Below, in pieces: positions 26,353 through 41,458 of a stretch of 64,000 bases of DNA; the first letter of the stretch is position 1; each line of letters opens with the position of its first letter. The position numbers and the translations under genes are program-made. Source of the stretch: Neckera pumila (lineage: Eukaryota; Streptophyta; Bryopsida; Hypnales; Neckeraceae); NCBI GenBank assembly GCA_963969595.1, contig OZ018408.1, positions 27,838,108 to 27,902,107 on the forward strand, in the 5' to 3' direction. Below the pieces are notes generated by a model. It was not told where the DNA came from. It did not search any database and was given only the letters and a program-made list of their open reading frames with translations.

Positions 26353-26402
26353 CCTATTAGAGAGAGAGAGAGGTGAAAAGGGAGAGGTGAAGAGAGAGAG
26401 AT
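26353..26402. repeat. GA-rich microsatellite in the RPT2 upstream region
   Basis: Runs of (AG)n interrupted by GGTGAAAAGGG, about 400 bases before the RPT2 start codon. It probably lies in the promoter or 5'UTR. GA/CT tracts are common in plant core promoters, so a regulatory role is possible but not shown. Confidence 0.6.
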
Positions 26403-26767
26403 GAGGACATGAATGGACGAATGGATGAAATGAGGGTGTATGTTTTGCGTTCATCCTCTGTTCTTCGTCTCCATAGCCAGCGTCATGCTCTTGTTCAACT
26501 TTGCTTTCCTTTGCTGGTATTCTTACGCCATTGTTCCCTGTTTGTTTGTTGGATTTTGATTCTAAACTCCGCGAGCCTCGTTGTCGAGCTCGCATCCGAG
26601 TCTATCTCTCTGCCAATACTTTTCTTGCTAATTTTCGTCACGAGTGCGCCCTCTGGTTTAGGTTAGAGGTCGGTGCTCGTGGCATGAATTCGTGTAGGGT
26701 TTGATTTCGAAGAGTTTTTTTCTCGCGTTGAAGGGACGAGGGGGTTTGGAGGAAAAGGGCGTTCGCA

Positions 26768-29850
<3,083 letters not shown>

Positions 29851-31851
29851 AAACCACATTATAGGTGGTATCCTTTGCTGTACATTTGTCGTCTCAGGCT
29901 TTTATCATAATCAACTTGGATCGTTGACATCCATATTAAATGAGCTTGCGTACCGGACGTTTTTCATCTCTCCTTTGGTATGGTGTGGTCATAGAAAGTG
30001 TTGGAAGTCCAAATGGGTTGACTTATCAGGTTGCTGTCTCTCCTTCAAGCACAAACGTAGCTGTCTCTTCTGTCCTCTTTCCAAGTTGGTCTGAGTAACT
30101 GTGTTTGCCCAAGGCTGGAATTAAGTTCAATGATTGTAAATTGTGTTTGAAGAAGTCGCATGTTGCTTGTTTTTTCAGTAATCCATTTTGGTCAAGTCGG
30201 GAATGTATATGTAAACCATGCTCCTATCGGGAATATGAAACAGAAACTGATTTGAAACACAGACAACAGTGCTAGCCAACCTGCAGTGGCCAATTGATGA
30301 TCTCCTACTGAACCCCAATCATATACAATACGTGGAGAAATAGTCCATGAAATATATTTATAACAAAATCATGCAAGCATCATTTGGCCAAAATCCATAC
30401 TAGAATAAGACCCTCTCCTTCAAACTAGATCAAGAGCAATCTACAATTGTCTTTCTTATTGAGAAAACGGGGGTGGGGTAATGAATTAAAATCATACTTC
30501 CCTTTTCCAACCATATTGCACCATGTGGCAATAAACATAACAAGAGAAGGTTATGTCTAGTAATCAAACAAGGATTGTTGGGTCTCAGTTGGTTATCCAA
30601 TATAACCCTCTTCTTCAAAGGTACTAGACGGCCAAGACCATCAAATCTTGGAGATCAACAACTTTTTCAAAGACTATGGGAAACATGGGACATGACTCTA
30701 AGCCAAACTCCTCCTTTCCAACAACATTGCACCATGTGAGAATGAAGTGATGGGAGAGGGATATCAAAAGTGGATTGGACTTATTCTCTCTATCATTTAG
30801 AGATTACAAAATATCATATCTTACATTTTGAATGATAGAAGAAATCATACTCTACATTTTGAATCAATGTTTTGAAATGAACACTAACAACAACAATAGT
30901 ATTTAATTAACATGTCAATCTTCTACAACCATAGGTTAACGAAGAGAAACAAACTGGCCATTGTCACGTAAACAATCTTGGTGCCAAGTAGGTGTAACTT
31001 GATACCCTTCATCCACAGAGTCCCAAAATTCCTTGCTCTGTCCAAACTTTCATGGTTCAAAACTCTAGTCAAGATGGAATATTTCATACTATCAAAGGTT
31101 TGTTATTTTATTGTCAATAACCCATTTACATGGATGTGGGTTGAAAATCACCCATTTACAATGCACTTGTCGTCTAAAAATATGATTAGAAATAAATGAC
31201 ATGCTTCTACAATCTATCATAGTCATAGTCAAAGATGTTTTCTATTGTAGATTCAAAACTTATGGATCAAGAATAGTCTACACTTGGGGTTGGGACCCCA
31301 CTAATACTTCAAACTTTAACAGATTCATAATTATTTCATATGATATCCAAATATTACATATTTTGAGTACATTGAAATGCTCTCAAAAAAATCCACATTC
31401 AAATAAAGGAAACCATAGAAAGCAATTGAAAACCACAGGAAGGGATTCCTACCTTTAGGTTAATATTCAAACAATATCTAAAATGGTATATTTTTTTATC
31501 TCCAAGTGTTTACTTTGACCTCATGAAAGAAGACATTTGAAATATAAATTGGACAAAATCGTACCTTAGGGTCAACTTTAGACTTAGGTAGAGACATTCC
31601 TTCCTTAGTAGCATAGGTATTGCCGTGAGCAAGTTCATGTTGAGCTGCATTCTCAACAACACCAGATTTGTGACTTGGCAAGAAGTATGCAACATGAGAA
31701 CCTTCACTTACCTATCATGGCAGCAAAACAATCACTACAAATATTATGTATGGAAGTTTTATGATTTGTTCAAGGCTTAAATGGGATGCATCTAGGAACC
31801 TTAATTAGTTTGGTTTTAAAGTCTTGTTGGCATCATGTTAAGTATCTATTA
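29851..31851. other. RPT2 3' flank and intergenic DNA
   Basis: The first few hundred bases, with T-rich stretches and AATGATTGTAAATTGTGTTTG near 30127, fit a 3'UTR. Beyond 30.3 kb the sequence is AT-rich, with no gene or clear repeat seen. Confidence 0.4.
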
Positions 31852-32178
31852 GAGCAAAAATCAGCCCTCCGGAGGGCCGCTCCAAGTTGACATGCCAAGC
31901 TATTTCAAGCTTGGCCTGTCAACCTGGGAAAGTACCCCCAATGAGTAGTCAAAGTGTACGACTACTCACCGGAATAGTCAAATTTCACAAAAAATTTTAA
32001 GATAATTTTTTTTTATATAATAATATTTTATTCATAAATTTGGACTCCTGCGCCACTGTCATAGCAATTCTAGCCGTGTGGAAATAGGGAAAAAACTAAT
32101 TTTTTAGACTTGATAAAAGAAATTTCAAAGTACTAAAAGGATCCGTGGAACAGCCCTCCGGAGGGCTGATTTTTTCTC
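31852..32178. mobile_element. TA-flanked MITE with GGAGGGC palindromic ends
   Basis: Flanked on both sides by TA, with inverted ends GAGCAAAAATCAGCCCTCC and its near complement at the right (GGAGGGCTGATTTTTTCTC). Each end also contains its own small palindrome, CCCTCCGGAGGG. The internal landmarks TGACATGCCAAGCTATT, ACTCCTGCGCCACTG and GGAACAGCCCT recur in the copy at 62035-62399, in the same order. 327 bp, non-coding. Confidence 0.72.
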
Positions 32179-33620
32179 TAATGCACAATTAGGTTCTCTT
32201 ACTTATTGAAGAGGCACTATACATCCTCCTATTCAATCACTCACCTAGTGATATACAAAGATTAGAAGATATCTAATGAAGCAATGCCTTTGTTAGAGAT
32301 TGGAGCCTCTCCATCTCAGTTGCCCTTCCTATTGACCATCAACTAATACACTATTAGCACTTTAAACAATTGAAACAGTACCATTAACGCACCAAAAAAT
32401 AATAATAAAAATACACTGAAATGATAGAAAAACAGTGCTCTCTCAGAATGAACCATTCCACAAATTGAAACACCACTAAAATAATAATCAATAGGAAGGG
32501 ACTTCTGTGATGTTCTCTATATAATACTCCGTATTAGAAACATTGTGTCATAACATCATTTCGCGTTTTCATCCCCGTAGATGATCACGTTCTCATCCAC
32601 TCACTCAAGATAGATAGATAGATATATACACTGGAGAAGGTACCTAATCTTCAGTTCAAACTTCACTATATTAAGAATCTTTGGAAAGAAGATTGTCGTA
32701 AATTTTGCACCAATAAGGTGCACTTATATGAACAATGCTCATTGGGTGATTACATGAAACACGTGTACTATTTTCAATCAAATGTTGCGTGTTGATTAGT
32801 TTTTTGGCTATAAATTTTGCATTTTGACTTCAAATGACTCAAAATTTATAGACAAGGTACTTATGGCTATTATACACCTTGTCCAATTTTTTGGAAATTT
32901 TAGAAAATGTTTTACTATTTAATAATAGCCCCCGGTATTATGTCACACTTGCCAGTTTGGGGGGTTTTAGTACTATTTAGTACCCAAAAAATGAATTTGG
33001 AACTGAAATTTGGTGGAGATGGTCTTCTAATAGACTTATAGCTATTGGACAACAAAATTTTAAAAATACTCAAATTTATGTGGTGTAGAAGTTCACAAAG
33101 TGAGCTTCATTCAACTTCCATTTTAAAACAAATAAAACATTTTTTTGGTGGTTTCTTTGGTGAATGACCATCTACATAGAGTTTTTAGAAATATCCAATT
33201 TTTATTTTATTTATTTAAATTTATTTCCTATTTTTAACTAATTTAAACATCAAAATATCTATTTTCATGAGTTTCGGCACTTTTCTAGTTCTCCTACTTA
33301 GAGAATTTTCCTAGGTTTTTCCTTTGGTGGTTATCTTAAAGGTGTATACATTAGCCATAAATTTTATATTTTTTTAAAATTATTTTTCTAATTTTAAAGT
33401 ACTCCAAAAAAAATCATGAGTACTGTAAAAATGCATTACAAAAAATTGGAACCCTCAAAGGGGCTGCTTCCTTTGAGAGTTCCCCTCAGGGAGGTGGCAC
33501 CCTCTTTGAGGGAAACGCCCTGTTTATGAACAAGGGTCCTCTTTTAAAAAAAATTAAATTTAAAAAATAATAATATAATATAAATATAATAATATTATTA
33601 TAATAAAATTAATAAAAAGT
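32179..33620. other. AT-rich DNA with dispersed-repeat segments
   Basis: The piece at about 33180-33400 is a reverse-complement relative of 43430-43580; the shared text runs through CTATTTTCATGA, GCACTTTTC and TTTTCTAGTTCT-CTACCTAGA. A GC-rich hairpin lies at about 33450-33515 (CCCTCAAAGGGG against CCCTCTTTGAGGG). A (GATA)n tract is near 32610. No gene seen. Confidence 0.45.
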
Positions 33621-33838
33621 ATTAAAATAATATTAAAATAATATTAAAATAATATTAAAATAATATTAAAATAATATTAAAATAATATTAAAATAATATT
33701 AAAATAATATTAAAATAATATTAAAATAATATTAAAATAATATTAAAATAATATTAAAATAATATTAAAATAATATTAAAATAATATTAAAATAATATTA
33801 AAATAATATTAAAATAATATTAAAATAATATTAAAATA
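33621..33838. repeat. 11-bp tandem array, unit ATTAAAATAAT, about 20 copies
   Basis: The unit repeats almost without error for about 218 bases, then decays into AAAAATTCTC. Such uniformity suggests recent expansion by slippage or a young minisatellite. Length is likely polymorphic, and assembly may have compressed it. Confidence 0.93.
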
Positions 33839-34925
33839 AAAATTCTCAAACTAGCAAGCTGATGTGGTGGCCATGGTGCCACATCAGATTGTTAAATTTT
33901 GTAATTTTAATTTATTTTTAAAATTATTTATTTTATATTTTTTTAAGTATTTAAAAAATATAAAAAATGCACTGTACAACGCTGTCCAGGCCCTCCGATT
34001 TGCTGGCGGGCAAAAAAAAAAAAAATTCAAAAAATTCAAAAAATTCAAAAAATTTAAAACAAAGAAAAGAATTCGGCCCTTGTTCCCCTGTTACCCTCAT
34101 TCACAGCCCCTTTGACGGCTGCAATTCTTTCTAATGCAAATAGTACAGGTGTTTCGTGCAATCACCCCACTAACCTCCCCAAAAGTTTTTGAGAGTCATG
34201 GCATCTTAGTACAAGTACTCTTCATCTGTGCCCATGACTTCTGCGGCACCGGATGACTACGAATTGGAACCCTCTTCAATTTGAGCCCCGGGATTCTCAC
34301 TCGTATACATCCAAGCAAAGCTCTGATTCACCTCCGGGAAGGCCACCTGGAAGTACCAAGCCTCAAAGAACCGACGCCCTGTGCCATCAAAGTGGTAACT
34401 GGGGAAGCAAAAGAAACTCTAAGATTGGTCACCGTCAATCTCGTGAAATTGGCAGCATTTCCCGACTTAGACACTCTTCAGGAAACTCCTTTCAAAGTAG
34501 AACTGTCCATCTCCTTTATCTTGAAGAATTCAACGCTACAATGGAGTGCATGGCAGGCCAAAATGAAGAAAGCAATGCACCTTCTACAATGAAGATGCAA
34601 CAAAGTGATGATCCAAATTCAAAAGGAGCACAGTTCTAATTCTTCATCTTCCTTGACACACCCAAGCACCCCTCACAAAGTCTCCAAAGTGTCCCACGCC
34701 ATTACAGTCTCCTGTGTCCTCACAACACTACCTGGTAGAAATTCTAGAATCCAAGTTACAATTGACAAGGTTCACATAATAAATTGCCTTATCCCGAAAA
34801 CAATGAGCCCATCTCCGTAGTCGTCATCTCAAAGATTATCCTCACAAGACTAATAGGTGCATTCCCGTTTGCACAAGACTATTGAAAGTCATACATCGAG
34901 TACTGTTGACTCCTCCACGGCAAGA
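33839..34925. other. Unassigned region, start of a GC-balanced block
   Basis: A short palindrome (TGATGTGG, centre TGGCCATGGTG, CCACATCA) is at about 33861-33887. A 10-bp AAATTCAAAA tandem lies near 34020-34060. Overlapping plus-strand frames at 34253-34639 and 34281-34592 match no family I know, and their overlap argues against both being coding. Confidence 0.35.
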
Positions 34926-35270
34926 CAAAGTTCCATGTTGTCACAATTGGCATGGTTTAGGGTCTGAAATACGTTACTTGGTGTTTCAATTTGACAAGTA
35001 TTACATCCAAAACTGCCTTATATGGTGTTACACTTTGACAATGTTCAGGGTCAGAAAGTACCTGAAATGCTGTTACAATTCAGGAAACAAGTTCACGTCC
35101 TAAACTACCTCATATGGTTTTATACTTTGACAAGGTTTACGTCAAAAATTGCCTTTCATGGGGTTACAACTGACAAGGTTAGGGTCCTAAGCTACCTTCA
35201 ATGGTACACTTTGCCAAGCTTTACACCAAAAGCTACATATAAATAGTGTTACAAGTGGCGAGGTTTACCA
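34925..35270. repeat. Degenerate minisatellite, unit about 44 bp, about 8 copies
   Basis: Successive segments share a consensus close to TTACACTTTGACAAGGTTTA followed by CGTC-AAAACTRCCTTATATGGTG. The phrases TTTGACAAG, CTRCCT and ATGGTGTTAC recur every 41-47 bases. Units differ at many positions, so the array is old. A possible extra unit lies upstream near 34760. Confidence 0.7.
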
Positions 35271-35330
35271 TGCCTGCATTTTCTACTACTAATACAGACA
35301 CATTGCAACAGAAGAGCAGAACTCACTTAC

Positions 35331-35560
35331 CCGCTGTGGGGAGTGCGAGTGGGTTGATCAGCCACCATGGGCTTGTACAAAGCCTTCTTTGCTGGAGTTT
35401 CGGTGGTCACTGCTCTGGACAAAGACTCCGGTACCGTGGCTACAGAGCTTCTTTCCCCCCACTGGCCATAGCTCGAACCCTCCAAACATGCTGTGCTAGA
35501 ATCATCATCCTTCGCTACTCCCCCGGAACACCAATGCCAATCTAACTTAACAGCAAACAA
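35331..35560 (-). other. Possible internal exon, unidentified
   Basis: A minus-strand frame runs to a strong donor at 35331/35330 (CAGCGG/GTAAGTGAG). It reads through ACCGAAACTCCAGCAAAGAA, coding TETPAKK. No domain is recognised, and no matching downstream exon or start was found. It could be one exon of an unrecognised minus-strand gene, or chance. Confidence 0.3.
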
Positions 35561-35599
35561 TCAACATAACACTATATCAGAAAAGAAAAAACGCACATA

Positions 35600-36010
35600 G
35601 AACCCCCATTACAACATAATACCAATGAAGTATTCCAGTGGAAACAAGGTCTCTATAGATTGATCAAAGAAATGATCCACACGAAGATCAACATGATCTA
35701 GGAAAGAAGGCACACACATGAAGCTCTTCTGGAAACGACTGGAAACTTGATCTCCAAAGGCTCACATGATGAATCAAATTCAACCTCAAACAATCACCAT
35801 ACCATTAAAAACGAAGGAACACAAGACAGAAACGGCCACTATAGCAGCATTATAATAAATGAAGTATTCCAGTGGAAACATGGTCTACGTACATTGTGAA
35901 AGAAATGATAGACTGAAAGACTCACATGATCAAGAAAAGTAGGAACACACATGGAAACCACCGTTATACCGACTCGAGTACTTCTAAAAACCACTGGAAA
36001 CATGAAGCAC
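35600..36010. repeat. Direct duplication, offset 234 bp
   Basis: AATGAAGTATTCCAGTGGAA occurs at 35624 and again at 35858. Both are followed by ACA-GGTCT, GAAAGAAATGAT-like text, CACATGATC and GGA-CACACATG. Two diverged tandem units of about 230 bases. Confidence 0.7.
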
Positions 36011-37539
36011 TTATGAAAACTATTGCAAACATGTATGATCAATTAAAACCCCATGACCAACAAGACCAGTTGTAGTACTCCATAAGCAATGCAAAAACAT
36101 ACCCGTATTGCAAGCCAAGCACTCCAAGTTTCGAACAATGAGAGGAGGCTAACAGATATTACGTTAAAATGGCGATCTTCTACCGCCATTTTTCCATCAT
36201 TTTCTATGACTGTTATAGATTTCAGGCCATATGGTCTAAAGTATAGGAGCTAGTTTACATTTCAGACCACATGGTCTAAACCTACACCTGCCAAGTTTGT
36301 GGAATATTGCCACTCTAACGAAATATCCATTGGCTTCATAAATAGCGTATGTGGCGCCTTCATGGGGGCAGGTGAAGCCATAAAGGTCACTGCATAATGC
36401 AACAGCAATTGCCGACATTATGAGTAGCATAGATGAAGTCTAGAGCAAACTTGTAACATTGACGAGTTGTACAGTTGAACTATAGGTTAGATCAAATTTG
36501 CATTCATCATCAATCCACCTACCAAAAGCACTGGAAGCAATGAGAGCTCTTCAAATACGGGATGTGAAAATTGAGCGTGTCGGTTTCATTGTGCAAGGGT
36601 GGCGAACTGATGGTGCTCCCAATCACTCACTTTCAGACTTGGCAGGTCGTTCAAGTTGAAACTGACAAGTTCATTATCGCCGTGCAGGAGTGAACCAAAT
36701 GTGTAAGCAAGATACCAAGAGATTGAACTCATTGAAAGATTAGTTGGCTTTGTCATCAAGCTGTCATCACAAAAGTTCCTGCTTGCAGTTGGGCTCCTGG
36801 GCCTATCCTATCGCTGTTATTAGATGACTCATACTGGGATTTAAAGCGCACTGACAACTGTAGCCAAAATCATGTAAACCCTGCAAGCATCTGTGCAGCG
36901 CGAATTCTATTAGATTTACTTATTTTTCGTTTTTATGTTTGTTCATTCAAATTTATTTCAAATGCAAAAAAGGAAACAACATAGCCTCAACTGGAGAAGA
37001 AGACAAGGGAGAAGACAGACACCACAAATACGATCTACAAGGGCAAGATCTAACCCGTTCAAAAAATGGGCAAGAACAAGATCGACTTCGCTATTTAAGC
37101 ACATTTTACAATATCCTTTACTTAACGCAACGCTCATCGCTCACCACTCACCTGCGTGAGTCGTTGAGTAGAAAACTAGTTACTGCATTCGTATTGCATC
37201 TAATGTGCGTTGCCAGCCTAAATTCCAAGGCATATTGGAAACGTGCAACGCTGATAAAAACCAACTTGATCGCTTCACTACACCGTATGCGCAGTTGCTT
37301 CCAATTGCAAGATCATATGCATGGTAAGTGTCCGCAGTGTATTCTGATGCATTCTGATGCATTCTGATTGAGAATTGCAGTAAACCCTCTTCGTCCAGAA
37401 GAACTCCAAATTTCTGGAGCATCAACGAAGACTCTTCTCCCTTGAATTGCGTGTAACCGGCTCCACAGCCATGGTCATGAACTCCTCCAGATTTTATACC
37501 ACACCATCTACATTCACCCCATACTCCATGTAAGGACAT
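36011..37539. other. Unassigned GC-balanced region with exon-like patches on the minus strand
   Basis: Two minus-strand patches read like coding sequence but match no family I know: one ending NELVSFNLNDLPSLK before a GTGAGT donor (about 36640-36750), and one containing GVHDHGCGAGYTQF and MLQKFGVLLDEEG (about 37539-37380). They may be exons of an unrecognised gene or decayed sequence. GCATTCTGATGCATTCTGAT is a short tandem at about 37348. Confidence 0.3.
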
Positions 37540-38342
37540 TCAGAAATCAAACAATGTAGCAGCTTCACCTAATTGGAATAAGTTATTGAGTGCCCGCATT
37601 GCCAAAGTGACTTCAGTAGTCAGTTAGTGCTAATTTCATTCAGTTGGTACGCCAAGAATCTTCACTTGATATGAATGAAAACACATTTTAGGCGGCGATT
37701 CTGGGTGCAAATGCCCCTTAGCATTGAACTAACATTCATTTCTTAACTCCCCATTCTGGACAAGTACTAAACTAACTGTCCTCAGACCAATGGTTTCAAG
37801 TGCTAACCCTGCACCAACCAACCAAGTATCAGCGGTTAGCTAACTGAAATCTCTAATTTCCGGTTAGTTAGTTAGCTAGCTAGTTACCTTGCGAGTGGAG
37901 ACACAAAAGAGGTTAGCTAACTTCTAACTAGCTAATAGGCTTCAGGACACCAGCTAGATAATTGAGCCTAAAAAGCATACTGTTTAGTACCTGACTCAGC
38001 AGTTTGAGCCAAAGAACTCCCATCCTTGTTCTTCATATGCCGTCGGTCAGATGCAAAAAATCTCAAATACAAAGGTGCAGAAATGACCCTGCATAACTAT
38101 AAGGCGAACAACAAGGTCGTATTCACTACTAGAAAGATCCTGTAGAAGATCAATGAGATGAAAGCGAAGAAAAGAACTGTAAGAAGACTAGCGAACCGGC
38201 GAGATACAATTGTAATTAGCTCAGTGAGAAACCTTGAGGACTTGGGCTTCAGGGATACCCAGAGCCACGTATTCATCCAAGGCTAAGGCTACGGGGCATG
38301 GCAGTGTGGTGTCCAGGTCCCAAACCTGGCGTTCTTCCTTCT
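37540..38342 (-). CDS. NTAQ1: Protein N-terminal glutamine amidohydrolase (NTAQ1), 5'-incomplete
   Basis: Exon A, 38342-38233, encodes KEERQVWDLDTTLPCP and DEYVALGI. Exon B, 38096-37991, encodes LCRVISAPLYLRFFASDRRHMK and DGSSLAQTAES. These are the two most recognisable blocks of NTAQ1, which converts N-terminal Gln to Glu in the Arg/N-degron pathway. The Asp of WDLD completes the Cys-His-Asp triad. A third in-phase exon, 37568-37540, would end the protein at EAATLFDF-stop, shorter than usual by tens of residues. The upstream exons that should carry the catalytic Cys (YCEEN) and His (WDYHVI) were not found between 38.35 and 48.8 kb. Either they lie beyond large introns, or this is a truncated gene. 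A CPYMEYGVNVDG frame overlaps exon C out of phase and resembles the normal C-terminal PPxYE-DG region. Confidence 0.66.
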
Positions 38343-38837
38343 CTGCACATAACTTAATGCATCCATCAGTTAATTGTAACTTCAATCTCACCTTAAGGTA
38401 TGTGCACACTTGGAGTTTGATAACAGCAATCATAAAATCATAAGACCTCTGCCAAAGACAGAAAGCTGCACGTTTTAAGGAAATATTTTCTTTAAGTTGG
38501 TTTGGGATTGGTTCGATATAATCAAATTCATCTTAAGTTATGAGTCGTTCACACTTGGGGCATAACATTCAGAAGTCATTTCCAAAGCCCTCATCCACAA
38601 AACAGTTCATACACATCATGGAGAATAAACTAAGCTTCAATACCAATGTCATTTCACCATCTGTCATTTAAAAATGTTTAATGGCAAAATGAAGTTAATG
38701 CCTCATTGACAATTGTGGGAATGAAAAGGTAGAGACGTCATTTTTATAGAAATTTCCATCATGAATCCATCATGAATCTCCAAAAATATGGGATAATGTG
38801 AAAATGAGAGCTTTGACGGCTCATTGTTAAAACACAA
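38343..38837. other. Intergenic or intronic DNA, nothing recognised
   Basis: If the NTAQ1 locus is intact this is intron. I found no WDYHVI or YCEEN coding block here on the minus strand. Confidence 0.4.
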
Positions 38838-39631
38838 GAATTATGTTTGAAGAAGAAATTTAGACCTCATTTAGGCATAGTAGAATACATTTTTTTCAAA
38901 AAACTTCAAACTAACAAAAGTTGGGAAATCAAGTTAGAATTCATCTCCAAAAAACCTTTTGATATTTCAAGCCTCCAATCAAAAGTTATAAACAAATTTC
39001 AGAAAGGGGTTGGAAGGGACATTTTTGGGACATTTTCAAACATCCATACCTTAAATTTGGCTGTTTGTTTGTTTTGTTTGTTTGTTTGTTTTGTTACGTT
39101 GAGATCTCCCGGACCGTGTGTCCCCCGGCCGCATGCTTGGTACCGTCGGAAAGCCCTCGGTGAGGAGGGGTGCACGGGCTTGGTTTCGTGGTGTTTGGAC
39201 CCACGGTGCGGAAGTTATCGAATTTCAAAGTATTTAGAGATTCAAAAAATTAGAAAAATACTTTTACTTTGATTTTGGTGGCAATCTTGGTACTATCGGA
39301 AAGGGCTCGGCAAGGAGGGGTGCATGGGCTTGGTTTCGTGGCGTTTGGACCTACTGTGCAAAAATTATTGAATTTCAAAGTTTTTCTTATGACTTTAATA
39401 ACTAGAAAATTACTTTGCTTTTGTTTTGGCTGTAGCATCAACACAGGGCTACACTAGTCTTCTCTGAAATTTGTCCATAAATTTTTATTGGAGGCTTGAA
39501 ATATCAAAAGATTTTTTGGAGATGAATTCTAGCTTGATTTCCCAACTTTTATTAGTTCAAAGTTTTTTGAAAAAATGTATTCTACTATGCCTGAATGAGA
39601 TCTAAATTTCTATTTTCAAGCATAATTTCTA
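38838..39631. mobile_element. Hairpin element, arms about 170 bp, with an internal 150-bp direct duplication
   Basis: The left arm (38838-39006) and right arm (about 39465-39631) are reverse complements; shared text includes GGCATAGTAGAATACATTTT and GATATTTCAAGCCTCCAAT. Between them, about 39139-39285 and 39290-39425 are direct copies carrying GGTAC-TCGGAAAG, GAGGGGTGCA-GGGCTTGG and TTTCGTGG-GTTTGGACC. A (GTTT)n tract lies at 39060-39095. A second hairpin with the same arms is at 44685-45081. Confidence 0.72.
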
Positions 39632-40370
39632 CTTTTGACTTACTTACAAGCAGTTGAGCTTCTACAAATTCCAATTTACATATCCCACATTGTTCATTCT
39701 ACCTCCTACCACCCCATATGCATATAAAGAGCTTGTATCCATATTACAAAAAAACAAATAATCAATGCCTTTTGGTGCAAGTGAGGTAGTTCATGAAATT
39801 CATTTGGACAGTGCTATATAATTACCCACATCTCCTTGCATTATAAAAGACTGTTGTTAGTGCTCAAGAATCTATGAAATTGGAAGATTCTAACTTATGT
39901 AATCACAACCTGCAATGTCAGAGAGTTATGCATAAGTCTCATAAACAACACTCTAATAATCCTTGCCAGCTCTGCAGCCATGTAGATTTGGCAATTACAA
40001 AAGAATGATGGTCTGGACACCCACCAAATAAATCACTTACCATTACTGCAAAGAACACTTATTAAGTCCAGGTGTGTACATACCTTTACTCAAATGAATT
40101 GAAATCTGAACTCCATATCTGTGACATATTATGCAAAGCACAAAATGATTAGATTGCACTTGTAGGGGGAGAGTATGAACCTTTAGATAGAGGAGTAGGA
40201 CGACAACAAAAACGGGACATTATCTTGATCAAAATTTGAGAATCACGTGCTGACACTGTATTAGGGTCGGGCACACTAATTCACACAATCAAGGACATAT
40301 ATCTTTGGTGTCCACGGGGAAAGAGATCAAGACATTAAATTGAATACGCTAAATTAAACCTTAACCCCTA
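39632..40370. other. Intergenic DNA
   Basis: CATATGCATATAAAGAGCTTG near 39715 resembles text in the arms of the 19-kb foldback, hinting at shared ancestry. No gene seen. Confidence 0.35.
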
Positions 40371-41137
40371 AAGGTCAGAGACTATGTTTTCACCAAAAAC
40401 ACTCTAAAATTGCTATTTCTAAAACAAGTACCAAATTTTAGAAAGAAAAACATTTTTGGACTCATGTAACCATAGGATCTTGTAGTAAGTTGGTTTGTGA
40501 AAATGTAGAAAAAAATTCAGAATTTTTCACCTTGTAGATTGCAAGATATTAGCATATAAATTGAAAATAACCCTTTTTTTGGCCTTGCAAAAAATCGAGC
40601 AGCTGCACTTCACAAGGTCACATTTGTATGAAAAATGTCCAAAATGGTGGTTACTCTTTAAATTCATTCTCCAAAGTAAGTTGGCTACGTTCTTGAAAAA
40701 TTTCAGATTATTTGGAATTGTACAACATATAAGAAAATAATAGTAAGTAGAAAGAAATAGGAAATGATTCAAAACATTAAATTGTTAAGAATTTATTATG
40801 GAACTGAAAAATGTCAATTCCAATGGTTGCAATATTTTTATAAATAACATACATCTTATGTGGAAAGCTTTGAATCATTCCAATTTAAAATTTTTATTTT
40901 CTTGAAAAATTATTTTCAGAATTTTTTCGAGCTGCCCACCAACCATTGGAAATGACATATCATCTAATAATTTTTTAACCATACAGTCAAAAGTTTTGAA
41001 AATTATTGGCCTTAAAGGTACTCCTCGAGTTTATGTTGTGTGAAAATTTCAAAGAAAAGAATAAAGCTTCCATTTGTAGTGAATTGCCCAAAATTGCTAT
41101 GTTGCCAAAAAATTCCATTTGATCCTTTAGGGGTTAA
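40371..41137. mobile_element. Long TTAA element, reversed copy (767 bp)
   Basis: Inverted termini TTAACCCCTAAAGGTCAGAG (left) and the complement of TTAACCCCTAAAGGATC (right). The body is the reverse complement of the copy at 20848-21787, minus about 170 bases. The asymmetry beyond the first 13-14 bases is preserved: its left end matches the right end of the forward copies. No coding capacity. Confidence 0.78.
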
Positions 41138-41458
41138 ACCATATTGAGGGCTCACGCTACAAAATGGTCTGAAGATAAGATCACATACAAACAATGTTTT
41201 TATGGAAGTATCCATGTCATTTTATCATCCATTTTAAAAATTCCACGGGCATCCAAAAATTTGTTGACTGCCTTTAAGGACAACTCTTCAATTTTAGACC
41301 AATCACAATGCTAGGTTTCTAAAAATGTAGTTGGCATATCTTATCCTCAAGTCTAGTTTAAAAAAAACTAAACCAGCCCTTACACTCCAATCACAACTTC
41401 TACAAACTAAGGATATTACTTAAATGTATATGACATGATAATCCTAGATGCACAACCC

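Noticed and set aside
34253..34639. 128-codon plus-strand frame rich in Ser, Pro and Arg
   Set aside because: A second long frame overlaps it, no domain is recognised and no splice partners are visible.
34925..35270. Regularly spaced repeats that might suggest a CRISPR array
   Set aside because: Eukaryotic context, highly degenerate units with no constant-repeat/unique-spacer pattern and no cas genes.
39100..39430. GC-rich duplicated segment considered as 5S rRNA or tRNA-derived
   Set aside because: No match to 5S internal control regions and no tRNA cloverleaf or B-box; treated as cargo of a hairpin element.
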